A stretch of 64,000 nucleotides of DNA, from positions 310,001 through 374,000 of the forward strand of contig CAVPVW010000002.1 in assembly GCA_963709295.1 (NCBI GenBank), read 5' to 3'. The position numbers and the translations under genes were made by a program. Shown here one piece after another: positions 53,807 through 62,658 of this stretch. The stretch is from JBGPQJ01 sp963709295. Its GTDB lineage: Bacteria > Chloroflexota > Anaerolineae > Anaerolineales > Villigracilaceae. Every line of letters begins with the position of its first letter. The stretch's first letter is position 1. Under the pieces are notes generated by a model, which was given only the letters and a program-made list of their open reading frames with translations, searched no databases and was not told the DNA's origin.

Positions 53807-55327
53807 ATGCAGAAAACCACCCTCCTCTTCACAGCCGCGTTATTTCTCCTTGCCGCCTGCTCCCCTTCCAACCCCGAGCCGCCACCCGCCACGCTCGCTC
53901 CAGCACCGACGCTTCTCCCTACACCTACGATCGCCATCTCGCTGCCAGGGGAAATACCCACCGAAACGCCTGCATCCATCCCGACGGAGGCAACCTCGGG
54001 CATCCCCGAGATTCCCCAGATCAACCTGGATGTGCTGCTCGATTACGATGACCACCGGGCGGAGGTCTTTGAGACCATCGTCTACCCCAACCGGACGGGA
54101 ATTCCGCTGACCTATCTGGTGCTGGCGATCGAATCGAATTTTTGGGAAGGCGCCTTCAACCTGGTCTCCGCCACCGTGGATGGAACTCCCGTCACACCCA
54201 TTCTCGACGAGCATTACATGGAAGTCCAACTTCCACAGGTGCTTCAACCGGACGCCGCCACGACGTTGAAGTTCCAATACACGCTGGACATCCCGGTGCT
54301 GAAAGACCCCTGGCTGGGCGAATTGAATCTCACCACCTTCGGCTATTCGGACCGGCAGCTCAACCTGTCGAACTGGTATCCGTTCGTCGTGCCCTACCAG
54401 CCCGAAAAGGGATGGCTGCTGAACGACCCCTGGTTGTCGGGAGAATACCTCGTTTACCCGATCGCGGATTACACCGTCCATCTGCGGTTCAACGATCCGG
54501 CCAATCCGCCCATCGTTGCCGCGAGCGGATTTGAGCAGCCCTCGCCGCAGACCGGACCTGCCTCCAATTTTCACCACTACACCCTCGAGCGTGGACGCGC
54601 GTTCGCTCTCTCAGCCAGTTACGAGTACCTGGTCAGCGAACAGGATGCGGGCGGCGTGCTCGTCAAGAGCTACTACTTCCCCGAGCACCAGGCGGCGGGG
54701 CAGGCCATCCTGCAGGCCTCCGCCCAAGCCGTTCAGATTTTCTCGGAGAAGTTCGGCCCGCCCCCTCACGCCACCCTGTCTGTGGTGGAGGCGGACTTCG
54801 ACGACGGCATGGAATTCTCCGGGCTGTACTTTCTGGGCAAAGAATATTATGAAGGCTACGATGGCACGCCCATGAACTATGCCACGCTGCTTGCCGCGCA
54901 CGAAACCGGTCACCAGTGGTGGTTTGAGCGCGTCGCAAATGATCAGGCCAGGGAGCCGTGGCTCGACGAATCACTGACGACCTACTCGGAGCTGGTCTTC
55001 CTCGAGTCCGCTTACCCAGAATTGGTGAGTTGGTGGTGGCCTTTCAGAGTGGACGGTTACGAGCCGCAGGGCTGGGTGGACACAAGCATCTACGGCGGCG
55101 GAAAGTTCCGTCCCTATGTCAACGCGGTCTACCTGCGCGGCGCATATTTCATGCACGACCTGCGCATAAGGATGGGCGATGAATCCTTCTTTGCATTTAT
55201 GCGAGACTACCTGGCGCGGATGGACGGCGGGATCGCCACAAAAGAGAACTTTTTGACCATCCTGCGCGAACACACAAGCGCGGATGTCTCTGATATTATT
55301 GCGGCGTATTTCCAGGATACGCGCTGA
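53807..55327 (+). CDS. M1-family metallopeptidase lipoprotein, copy 1
   Basis: Zinc aminopeptidase-like protein of 506 residues, anchored outside the cell as a lipoprotein (LLAACSPS, Cys17) after a Pro/Thr-rich linker. An M1 N-terminal beta domain spans residues ~65-270. The catalytic site is HETGH (His365, Glu366, His369) in AAHETGHQWWFERVAND with the third ligand Glu in WLDESLTTYSE. TAGAAT lies six bases before the ATG. It overlaps the second copy by one base (TGATG). Confidence 0.88.
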   Translation: MQKTTLLFTAALFLLAACSPSNPEPPPATLAPAPTLLPTPTIAISLPGEIPTETPASIPTEATSGIPEIPQINLDVLLDYDDHRAEVFETIVYPNRTGIPLTYLVLAIESNFWEGAFNLVSATVDGTPVTPILDEHYMEVQLPQVLQPDAATTLKFQYTLDIPVLKDPWLGELNLTTFGYSDRQLNLSNWYPFVVPYQPEKGWLLNDPWLSGEYLVYPIADYTVHLRFNDPANPPIVAASGFEQPSPQTGPASNFHHYTLERGRAFALSASYEYLVSEQDAGGVLVKSYYFPEHQAAGQAILQASAQAVQIFSEKFGPPPHATLSVVEADFDDGMEFSGLYFLGKEYYEGYDGTPMNYATLLAAHETGHQWWFERVANDQAREPWLDESLTTYSELVFLESAYPELVSWWWPFRVDGYEPQGWVDTSIYGGGKFRPYVNAVYLRGAYFMHDLRIRMGDESFFAFMRDYLARMDGGIATKENFLTILREHTSADVSDIIAAYFQDTR

Positions 55328-56895
55328 TGCGTTTACGAACCACCCTGATCGCGCTGTTCATCTTTTTTTTGACGGGATGCACGGGGACGACGGCGTCCGC
55401 GTCATTGCCGGTGACCGGACTCTTCCTGGTCACTGCCAACCCGCGCGCGACCTCCACGCCGACCCCCTTCCAGCCGATGCTGCCGACGGGCACCGCCACA
55501 CCCCTGCCCCCGACGGACACCGCCACGCCCCTGCCGCCCACGCTGACGCCGCTCCCCTCCACGACCAGCCTGCCCCCCACGCCCACTTCGCCTCCCGCCA
55601 CACCCCAGCCTGTCGAGCGGACGACCTACCTGCTCTTCACGACGATGGATTACGCCAACCACTCCCTTTACGTGGACCAGCAGACCGCCTACACCAACCA
55701 CTCGTCCGATACGCTGTATGAGCTGGTGCTGGGCGTGGAACCCAATTTCTGGGAGGGCCGCTTCAACCTGCGGCAGATCACTTTAGATGGCATGCCGGTC
55801 AATTACACGCTGCAAAGCCACCGCCTGACCGTGTCGTTGCCACGACCTCTGCCTCCCGGCGGCTCAACCCTGCTCGCGATGTCGTATGACATTTCACTCC
55901 CCTACAAATCGAGCGGCCTGGTTTATGGATACAACGACGTCCAGGCCAACCTGGTGGACTGGTTCCCGTTCATTGTCCCGTACAAACCTGACGCGGGGTG
56001 GCTCCTGCATGACGTTTACCCCTGGGGCGAGAACCTCGTCTACGATGCGTCAGACTTCGAGGTGAACCTGCGCTTCGTCGACCTGTACAACCCTCCGATC
56101 GTCGCGGCCTCCTCGCTGGGTGAGGCAAATAGTGAATGGACCCGCTACCGGCTTCCAAATGCGCGGACTTTTTCCTTTTCGATGAGCCCCTACTACCTCG
56201 TCTCAACGGAATACGCGAATGGGATTCCCGTCTCCAGCTATTATTTCTCGGGGCACGACTGGGGCGGTCAGGCGGCGGCAGCCAAAGGTGCGCAGGCCGT
56301 TTCTGTCTTTTCGGAAAAATTCGGACCTTATCCCTACACCTCGCTGAGCATCGTCGAGACCGGCCTGCCGGACGGGATGGAATACGTCGGGATGGTGTTC
56401 CTGAGCAGCGCATTCTACGCCGCCTATGACGGCACAAATGCCAACAACTTGACCGTGATCGGAGTGCACGAGATCGCCCATCAGTGGTGGTTTGGCCTGG
56501 TCGGCAGCGACCAGTCTCTCGAGCCCTGGCTGGACGAAGCCATGGCGACGTATTCCGAACATATCTTCCTCGAGAACACCACGCCCGGGCTGCTGGGCTG
56601 GTGGTGGAGCTCGCGCGTCAATGCCTACGAGCCGCGCGGCTATGTGGATACGTCCGTCTACAACGGCGGGTCGTTCAGGACGTACACCAACGCGGTCTAC
56701 CTGGTCGGCGCATATTTCATGGATGCGATTCGAGAACGCGTTGGAGACGTGGCGTTCTTCGCCTTCCTGAAGAGTTACATCATCCAGATGGGACACCAGC
56801 GCGCCACCGCGGACGACTGGTTCCGCATCCTGCGCGAGACCACCAGCACGGACATCTCGGATATCCAGTCGCAGTATTTCCAGTATTCGCATTAG
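55327..56895 (+). CDS. M1-family metallopeptidase lipoprotein, copy 2
   Basis: A 522-residue paralogue of the preceding gene with the same plan: lipoprotein signal (FLTGCTGT, Cys17), a Thr/Pro-rich linker with ATPLPPTDTATPLPPT repeats (residues ~45-98), N-terminal M1 domain, and HEIAH (His381, His385) in GVHEIAHQWWFGLVGSD with Glu in WLDEAMATYSE. Together they look like a secreted peptide-scavenging pair from a tandem duplication. Confidence 0.88.
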   Translation: MRLRTTLIALFIFFLTGCTGTTASASLPVTGLFLVTANPRATSTPTPFQPMLPTGTATPLPPTDTATPLPPTLTPLPSTTSLPPTPTSPPATPQPVERTTYLLFTTMDYANHSLYVDQQTAYTNHSSDTLYELVLGVEPNFWEGRFNLRQITLDGMPVNYTLQSHRLTVSLPRPLPPGGSTLLAMSYDISLPYKSSGLVYGYNDVQANLVDWFPFIVPYKPDAGWLLHDVYPWGENLVYDASDFEVNLRFVDLYNPPIVAASSLGEANSEWTRYRLPNARTFSFSMSPYYLVSTEYANGIPVSSYYFSGHDWGGQAAAAKGAQAVSVFSEKFGPYPYTSLSIVETGLPDGMEYVGMVFLSSAFYAAYDGTNANNLTVIGVHEIAHQWWFGLVGSDQSLEPWLDEAMATYSEHIFLENTTPGLLGWWWSSRVNAYEPRGYVDTSVYNGGSFRTYTNAVYLVGAYFMDAIRERVGDVAFFAFLKSYIIQMGHQRATADDWFRILRETTSTDISDIQSQYFQYSH

Positions 56896-56942
56896 AATCC
56901 GTAATCAAAATAATGGAAAAGGTCTCGGTACTGGCGTTGTGG

Positions 56943-57023
56943 TGGTCGAGTAGCCTGCATTTCGGCATATCGCCCTGCCCTGGCGGGCTGGGCCAGGGAG
57001 ACCCGCAACGCCTAACTCGACCA
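56943..57023. repeat. REP-like palindromic element
   Basis: Outer arms TGGTCGAGT (56943-56951) and ACTCGACCA (57015-57023) enclose a second GC-rich hairpin (CCCTGGC with GGCCAGGG). It fills the gap between the M1 and dioxygenase genes. The design is that of dispersed REP/BIME elements; no second copy with these ends was seen in the window. Confidence 0.55.
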
Positions 57024-57046
57024 ACAAAAAACTTTAGGAGTAACTT

Positions 57047-57821
57047 ATGACCCAAAAACGTATGCCCGTCCTGTTCGTCGGACACGGCAACCCGATGAAC
57101 GCCATCGAAGAGAACGAATTTTCCCGGGCCTGGAGCGCCGCGGGGAAATCGCTGCCCAAGCCCAAAGCCATCCTGTGCGTCTCTGCCCACTGGGAGACCG
57201 CCGGCACCAGGGTCACGGCGATGGACAAGCCAAAAACCATCCATGATTTCTACGGGTTCCCGAGCGAGCTGTTCGAAGTGGAATACCCCGCAGCAGGTTC
57301 TCCTGACCTCGCTCAGACCATCCGCAAGGCGATCAAAATGACCGAGGTCCAGCCCGACCTCGAGTGGGGACTCGACCACGGGACGTGGTCCGTGCTCAGG
57401 CGCATGTTCCCGCTGGCGGACGTGCCCGTTGTCCAGCTCAGCCTCGACCGCACCAAGCCGTTCGAGTACCACTACCAGCTTGCCGGTCAGCTCAAGCAAC
57501 TACGAGACGAAGATGTGTTTATAATCGGCAGCGGAAATCTCGTCCATAATCTGCGCACGGTGGTCTTTGAAGATGTCGCCTTCGATTGGGCTGTGGACTA
57601 TGACCACAAGGTCCGCCAGTGGATTCTGGAGGACGACCATGAGGCCGATCATCCACTACGAAAAGCAGGGGCAGTCAGCGCAGCTCTCGGTCAACTCCGG
57701 CGAGCACTACCTGCCGCTGCTCTACACGCTCGGGCTGAAGGAAGCCGGCGAACCGGTCAGCTTTTTCGCGGACAAGGTGTGGGGCGGGTCGATCAGCATG
57801 AGATCGGTGAGGATCGGGTAG
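57047..57821 (+). CDS. DODA-type extradiol dioxygenase (YgiD-like), one frameshift
   Basis: LigB-superfamily ring-cleaving dioxygenase like 4,5-DOPA extradiol dioxygenase, about 257 residues. Metal and active residues fit: His in FVGHGNPMNAI, His in VSAHWETAG, GLDHGTWSVL and GSGNLVHNL. The frame breaks near 57640 and continues to PIIHYEKQGQSAQLSV and ADKVWGGSISMRSVRIG (stop at 57821). TAGGAG precedes the start. The unshifted frame runs on to 57931 as non-family sequence. Confidence 0.87.
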
Positions 57822-57824
57822 ACT

Positions 57825-58361
57825 ATGCATCCGAAACAGAGAACCCTCGGTTGGATCATCCTCTTCGGAGGCCTGGCTGTCTTGGCCAGCTATGTGTATG
57901 CGGCGCTGGCGTACCCGTCCACGCTGCCTGAATTATGGGGGAACACGCCGGAGGGACTGCTTCCCCTCTATACGGTGAACATGTTTCTGGGCGCGGCGGG
58001 TTTTTTCGCCTACAGCGATTTCCTGCTCTTCCGCACTGATCCGGACCGGACTCGGGTTTTCAAGAACTTCACCTTTTCCATCTTCAACTGGATTTATCTC
58101 AGCATCCTGATCCCCTCCGCGCTGTGGACGCCGCTCGCGCTGGTGATGCTCGAACAGCCCTCCGAGGCGCTGTGGTTCGTGATCCGCGCAGTGCTGGCTT
58201 TGACCGGATTCGCCTCGCTCGCGCTTCTGGCGGCTTTGCTCACCCTGACACCCCGCCCGGGCGGCTGGTCGTACAGGCTGGCTGTGTTGGGGGCCGTCTT
58301 CTTCAGCCTGCAGACCGCCATCCTCGATACGCTGGTCTGGCCGATTTATTTCCCTGTGTAA
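57825..58361 (+). CDS. Five-helix membrane protein of unknown function
   Basis: A 178-residue protein with about five hydrophobic segments (near residues 8-30, 43-62, 80-103, 115-140, 150-170). Not recognised. It starts three bases after the dioxygenase stop, so it is co-translated with it. Confidence 0.68.
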   Translation: MHPKQRTLGWIILFGGLAVLASYVYAALAYPSTLPELWGNTPEGLLPLYTVNMFLGAAGFFAYSDFLLFRTDPDRTRVFKNFTFSIFNWIYLSILIPSALWTPLALVMLEQPSEALWFVIRAVLALTGFASLALLAALLTLTPRPGGWSYRLAVLGAVFFSLQTAILDTLVWPIYFPV

Positions 58362-58383
58362 GTTGATTATGTTGACTTGTCTG

Positions 58384-58455
58384 ATGAAACTCACCTTCAA
58401 CGCACCCATCACGGAGATCATCCAAGGCGCGACTGCCTTTGTCATTGGCGTATGA
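58384..58455 (+). pseudogene. Internally deleted remnant of the nitroreductase gene
   Basis: A 23-residue frame, MKLTFNAPITEIIQGATAFV then IGV. FNAPITEII matches the N-terminus of the nitroreductase at 59182 and GATAFVIG matches its residues ~78-85, so about 65 residues are deleted between them. DNA identity is high (58389-58416 against 59189-59216 differs at one base). It is a scar of a duplication. Confidence 0.65.
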
Positions 58456-58481
58456 AGACCATGCCATGGCGAGAAGCACTC

Positions 58482-58502
58482 AACAATTGTGCTATAATTG
58501 TT
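58482..58502 (+). promoter_or_regulatory. Promoter and operator of the decayed VapBC pair
   Basis: AACAATT and AATTGTT arms with a seven-base centre overlap TATAAT (58493-58498). AAGGAG (58521-58526) follows before the ATG at 58533. A palindrome over the -10 is usual for antitoxin self-repression. Confidence 0.6.
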
Positions 58503-58532
58503 TTACGAATTTTGTTCGATAAGGAGATGTAA

Positions 58533-58750
58533 AATGAGCACGTTAACTACCATTTCCTCCAAAGTATCAAATCGTCATTCCTCGCGACATGAGGAAGCAA
58601 GTTCAACTTGAAGCCTGGGCAAAAGCTTATGTTCATCCCTTACCAGAAGAGCATGAGATTGGTGATCGTCCCTTCTATAAAAGAAGCGCGCGGGATCTTA
58701 AAGGCATGAACACGGATAACATTCGCGAAGAAGTTGACGAGGAACGATGA
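58533..58750 (+). pseudogene. VapB/AbrB-type antitoxin, damaged
   Basis: The start MSTLTTISSK continues after one missing or extra base (near 58563) as YQIVIPRDMRKQVQL, the standard AbrB/SpoVT DNA-binding strand. The middle of the domain is short or lost, and the C-terminus reads ARDLKGMNTDNIREEVDEER, typical of the toxin-binding tail of VapB. Stop overlaps the toxin start (ATGATG). Confidence 0.65.
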
Positions 58751-59128
58751 TGAATCTTATCGATTCTTCGGGGTGGATCGAATACATCAACCGACCAAAA
58801 AAACGCCGGCTTTTTTGACCAGGCGATCAATGATATAGAAAACCTTCTTGTCCCCACGGTCTGCCTTTACGAGGTCTTCAAACGTGTGTTTCGGGAATTT
58901 GGCGAGGAACGCGCACTGGAAGTGGCGGGACTGATGACCTTTAGGTCAGGTGATCGACCTGGATCGCCAAACAGCCATCAGCGCCGCGCAGATTTCGCTT
59001 GAGACTTGAAACTAGCCATGGCTGATAGCATCATCCTTGCCAGCGCAAAAGAGCACGAAGCCACCTTATGGACACAGGATGAGCATTTCAAGAATTTACC
59101 GGAGGTAAAATTCATCGAAAAGAAATAA
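58747..59128 (+). pseudogene. VapC-type PIN toxin, several frameshifts
   Basis: PIN-domain ribonuclease toxin. In sequence over different frames: MNLIDSSGWIEYINRP (first catalytic Asp), PTVCLYEVFKRVFREFGEE (Glu), DLDRQTAISAAQISLE, LAMADSIILASAKEHEATLWTQDEHF (third Asp), ending KFIEKK. At least three shifts (near 58797, 58945 and 59015). Order and acidic residues are clear, activity is not expected as read. Confidence 0.7.
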
Positions 59129-59181
59129 GGACGGGGGAGGGGGGAGGCGCACATGTCGCTCCCAACGACAACACCATTTCC

Positions 59182-60057
59182 ATGACCAATTCAACGCACC
59201 CATCACGGAAATCATCCGCAAGCGCTTCTCCTGCCGGACGTACCTCGACGCGCCGCTGGACGAGTCGCAGCGGGAGCAAATCCAGTCGTTCATCGACTCG
59301 CTGCCCGCCGGTCCGTTCGGGACGCGCCCGCGCTTCATGCTGGTGGCGGCCTCGGAGCAGGATAGCGCTTCCCTGCGCGGACTCGGCACCTACGGGTTCA
59401 TCCGCAGGCGCGACGGCTTTCGTCATCGGCGCGGCAAAACCTGAGGGCAAATGGCTGGAAGACTTCGGCTACCAGATGGAAACCATCATCTTGTATCTCA
59501 CCAGCCTGGGACTGGGCACCTGCTGGCTGGGGGGCAGTTTCACCCGCAGCGCGTTCGCCAGAAAAATCTCCCTGAAGGACGATGAACACATCCCGGCGGT
59601 GACCGCCACTCGGCGAGTTCGCGGTACCGCTGCCACCCGGCACAACTTGATCCGACGCTTTGCCAAAGGGGAGCGCCGCCTGCCGTGGGAAAAATTGTTC
59701 TTTGACCAGGATTTCGATCACCCAATGAGCAAATCAGAGGCAGGCGCAGACCAGCTCGCGCTGGAGATGGTGCGTCTGGCGCCGTCCGCGTCGAACAAAC
59801 AGCCCTGGCGCGTCGTCCGGGGCGGGGATACATTTCACTTCTTCCTGCAGCGGACACCGGGATATCGTGAAAGTATGCTCAAGAAGATGCTGGGGATCTT
59901 CGACCTGCAGCGCGTGGACATGGGCATCGCCTTGTGCCATTTTGCGCTGACCGAGGCGGAGCTCGGCCGTAAGGGCGAATGGCGGGAAGAGCCGCCTCCC
60001 ATCGAGGCAACCGACCCATTGATTGAGTACACCTGCAGTTGGGTGAGGCGGAGTTGA
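59182..60057 (+). CDS. TM1586-type nitroreductase, two compensating frameshifts
   Basis: FMN-dependent nitroreductase-fold protein of about 291 residues. The N-terminus in the corrected frame reads FNAPITEIIRKRFSCRTYLD, then SLPAGPFGTRPRFMLV; shifts near 59190 and 59405 restore the main frame at GATAFVIGAAKPEGKWLEDF. LTSLGLGTCWLGGSF and RLAPSASNKQPWRV are typical of the duplicated nitroreductase family. Between the two shifts the unbroken ORF is wrong (Ser/Arg-rich). A partial copy of its 5' end lies 0.8 kb upstream beyond the VapBC remnants. Confidence 0.8.
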   Translation: MTNSTHPSRKSSASASPAGRTSTRRWTSRSGSKSSRSSTRCPPVRSGRARASCWWRPRSRIALPCADSAPTGSSAGATAFVIGAAKPEGKWLEDFGYQMETIILYLTSLGLGTCWLGGSFTRSAFARKISLKDDEHIPAVTATRRVRGTAATRHNLIRRFAKGERRLPWEKLFFDQDFDHPMSKSEAGADQLALEMVRLAPSASNKQPWRVVRGGDTFHFFLQRTPGYRESMLKKMLGIFDLQRVDMGIALCHFALTEAELGRKGEWREEPPPIEATDPLIEYTCSWVRRS

Positions 60058-60109
60058 AAAGGTCAATGAGTGGCGGTAGTTCCAGTCCGCGTGGGTGGCG
60101 GACGTTGAC

Positions 60110-60135
60110 ATCGGAATTCTTTAGAGTATTCCGAT
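60110..60135. promoter_or_regulatory. Inverted repeat in the 235-base gap after the nitroreductase gene
   Basis: ATCGGAAT and ATTCCGAT arms around a ten-base loop; no T-run follows, so it is a weak terminator or an operator. The rest of the gap to 60293 holds no ORF I support. Confidence 0.4.
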
Positions 60136-60293
60136 ATCCATTTCATATTTGTGAAATAAGCCACTTGAAATAAGCACTTGTTCGTTGTAGTATAAGCAGG
60201 ATGATATTCACGGTGCGGGATATTGGAATGTCATCTGTGTTCAAACGGAACAACTCACAATAGCATATCAAGGATCCATTCAGGAGCATTTCC

Positions 60294-61839
60294 ATGAAAA
60301 AAACATTGATGCTGCTCATTGCGCTGGTCGTCGTGCTGACGACAGGGTGTAACTTACCCAATCCCACGCCTACGGAACCGCCTTGCTCTGTAGGCAATCT
60401 TGTCGCGAGTATTGATGCCGCGAACGACACCCCGGCTACGACTGACATCATTGACCTCAACCCGGGATGTGTTTACGAATTAATGTCAGTCCATAACAAA
60501 TTTCACGGTCCGAATGGACTGCCTGCGATCTCTTCGCACATAATTATCAATGGTCATGGCGCGGTCATTACCCGGCTCAATCCATCAGGGGAAACCTTTC
60601 GGATTTTTGTGATCGAAGGTAATGGGAATCTTGAACTCAACGATATGACTCTAAGTGGAGGCTATGCCTACGACCCCGCCGACCCGAACGATGCCCAGAA
60701 AAACAGCGGCGGCGCAATTCAAAATTTGGGTCAATTGTCTGTTCGGAATAGCGTGATATGCAGGGAACTCCGCCAGGGAGGGTGGTGGGATTTTCAATAC
60801 CGGGACTATGACCCTTTTTCAAGTTACAGTCGATTCAAATAATGATTATTTCGGGCTGCCGGGTGGAGCAGGAATTTTTAACATGGGAGATGCCCTTATC
60901 GATTCATCCACCATCAGTCACAATGGTATGGCCGTATGGGTTACGACGGGATTTTCAACCAATCCACCCTTGAAATGGTCAACTCCACAGTGAGCAGCAA
61001 CGGCGGCTCTGGGATCGACAATGAAGGCGAACTGATACTGAACCACGTCACGATCGCATTTAACGAGGCTGGCGCTTTGGGCTCAGCGGGTGACGTGTAT
61101 CTTACCAACTCACTCATCGCCGATGAGGGTTGTACAGGTAACACCGTTCATCCTGTATTTCCCTAACATTGACATCGACGGAACCTGTGGTGGTCTGACC
61201 GTGCCTATCGATGCCATTGAATTAGGACCTTTGACAGATAATGGCGGCGACACATTGACCCATGCGCTAGGGGCGGGAAGCGTCGCCATCGACCTCGTCG
61301 TGAGGCAATGTCTGCCGACCGACCAACGAGGAGAAACACGTCCTTCAGGACCCAAATGCGACGTCGGATCGTTTGAATACACTGGCTTGGTTGCACCGCA
61401 GATCGGCAGCACCGAAACACCCACGTTGGTATTCACGGATACCCCTCCACCGCAGGTTTGCACTTTTACAGCAGGGATGAATTTATTTTGTCGATCTGGT
61501 CCAGGTGCATCGGCATACCCGGTGGTGGATAGCTTTAGTAAAGGACAGAGCGCGCCGGTCACCGGGCAGAGCGCAGACGGGAAGTTCCTGTACGTGGCGG
61601 GACCCAATAATGGCCTGACCTGCGCCGTACCCAACGCGGATAATTTCGGGACAACCAGGGGTGATTGCATGGAGCTATTAGTCTTTACACCAGTGCCGCC
61701 GCCGATCACACCCACAACCGAAAAGCAGGGGGATGATTCGTCCCCGTCTGCTTGCTATGTCCGACAATTCAGCGGTGCGCTGAATTGCGTGTCACCCTGC
61801 CCGGCTGGCGCAATCCCGGGTACGGCTTGTACGCCATGA
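60294..61839 (+). CDS. Secreted beta-helix lipoprotein with choice-of-anchor Q and SH3-like domains, frameshifted
   Basis: Lipoprotein (VLTTGCNLP, Cys18) whose corrected length is about 515 residues. A right-handed beta-helix region (HIIINGHGAVITRL, LELNDMTLSGG, LIDSSTISHNG, MVNSTVSSNGGSGIDNEGEL) leads to a choice-of-anchor Q-type end (LGPLTDNGGDTLTHALGAGS, CDVGSFEYTG), a Thr/Pro linker, and an SH3-like domain (GMNLFCRSGPGASAYPVVDS). Pieces are 60294-60842, 60808-60993, 60936-61166 and 61090-61839. CAGGAG precedes the start. Probably a surface protein; ligand unknown. Confidence 0.75.
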
Positions 61840-61915
61840 GGCGGTCGGATCAAGCAACGAGTTGTGAAAAGGAGTGTTTCCCCCGCCCCACCTGCCGGCT
61901 TCATTAATTTTGCTT

Positions 61916-62443
61916 TTACTGCCATCGTTTGCACCGGCTCAGGAGCACCCCATTATTCGATACATAGGTCTCGGTACATACGGAGCGGTTGAAACAACAG
62001 GGTCTTCGGTCTCCCGCTGTAAGCTTCGAGAGCGCCACCTCGATCCGCCGCCGGCGCGTTTCGGGTTGTTTGGTCGAGCGTATCCAGCGGATCCAGTCCC
62101 AGCGCGCCATGGGCGTGATCTCCATCCACAGGGTGTGTGCCTGTGGAACGGCCGCGAGGGCGTCCTTCAAATCTGACGGTACATCGGGTTCTGTCCATTC
62201 TTTAACCGGCTCGATCGCCAGCTTTACAGTATCGCCCGCGTCCGCTCCAATGGTTTTCAGCATGGTTTTGTCGAGCCTGAACCAGTGGCTGCCCTTGCCG
62301 TCCGGTTCGAGTGCGGCTTGAAAGTCGAAACCATTGATGGTTCCCCGGACCATGGTCATGCCTCGTGATGGAAGCTTCGCGCTTGCGCTCTTGGGCAGCG
62401 TGAGAAGGGTCCATGAGCCGATTTTAAACAGCTTGGGCTTCAC
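61916..62443 (-). CDS. YdeI/DUF1905-type protein
   Basis: About 175 residues. The N-terminal DUF1905 part reads SWTLLTLPKSASAKLPSRGM and TMVRGTINGFDFQAALEPDG; the C-terminal YdeI-like part has VPSDLKDALAAVPQA and WIRWIRSTKQPETRRRRIE, then CCFNRS. The frame is open to 62641, but homology begins near the GTG at 62443; no ribosome site decides the start. Function of the family is not established. Convergent with the beta-helix gene. Confidence 0.7.
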   Translation of the reverse strand: MKPKLFKIGSWTLLTLPKSASAKLPSRGMTMVRGTINGFDFQAALEPDGKGSHWFRLDKTMLKTIGADAGDTVKLAIEPVKEWTEPDVPSDLKDALAAVPQAHTLWMEITPMARWDWIRWIRSTKQPETRRRRIEVALSKLTAGDRRPCCFNRSVCTETYVSNNGVLLSRCKRWQ

Positions 62444-62590
62444 AACGGATGATCGACATAGTTTCCTTGGTCCTTGGTTATTCCCATAAAGGATTATTCT
62501 CCCAAATCTTCCCTTTTTAGTCGAAGATGGGACCTGAGCTATGATGGCGAGGGACGGGTGGAGGCATGGTCGAATGCGGGAAGGGTTACA

Positions 62591-62624
62591 AAAAGGAGCC
62601 TGGGTATGTCCAGGCTCCTCTTTT
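62591..62624 (-). terminator. Terminator after the solute-binding protein gene
   Basis: A stem of 10 bp or more (62591-62603 with 62610-62619, then TTTT pairing with AAAA), six-base loop, followed on the minus strand by TTTTTG. It ends 35 bases past the stop of the gene that runs in from the right edge. Confidence 0.8.
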
Positions 62625-62658
62625 GATGCAAAATTAAACACCTTGCTGATTGGGGGTT

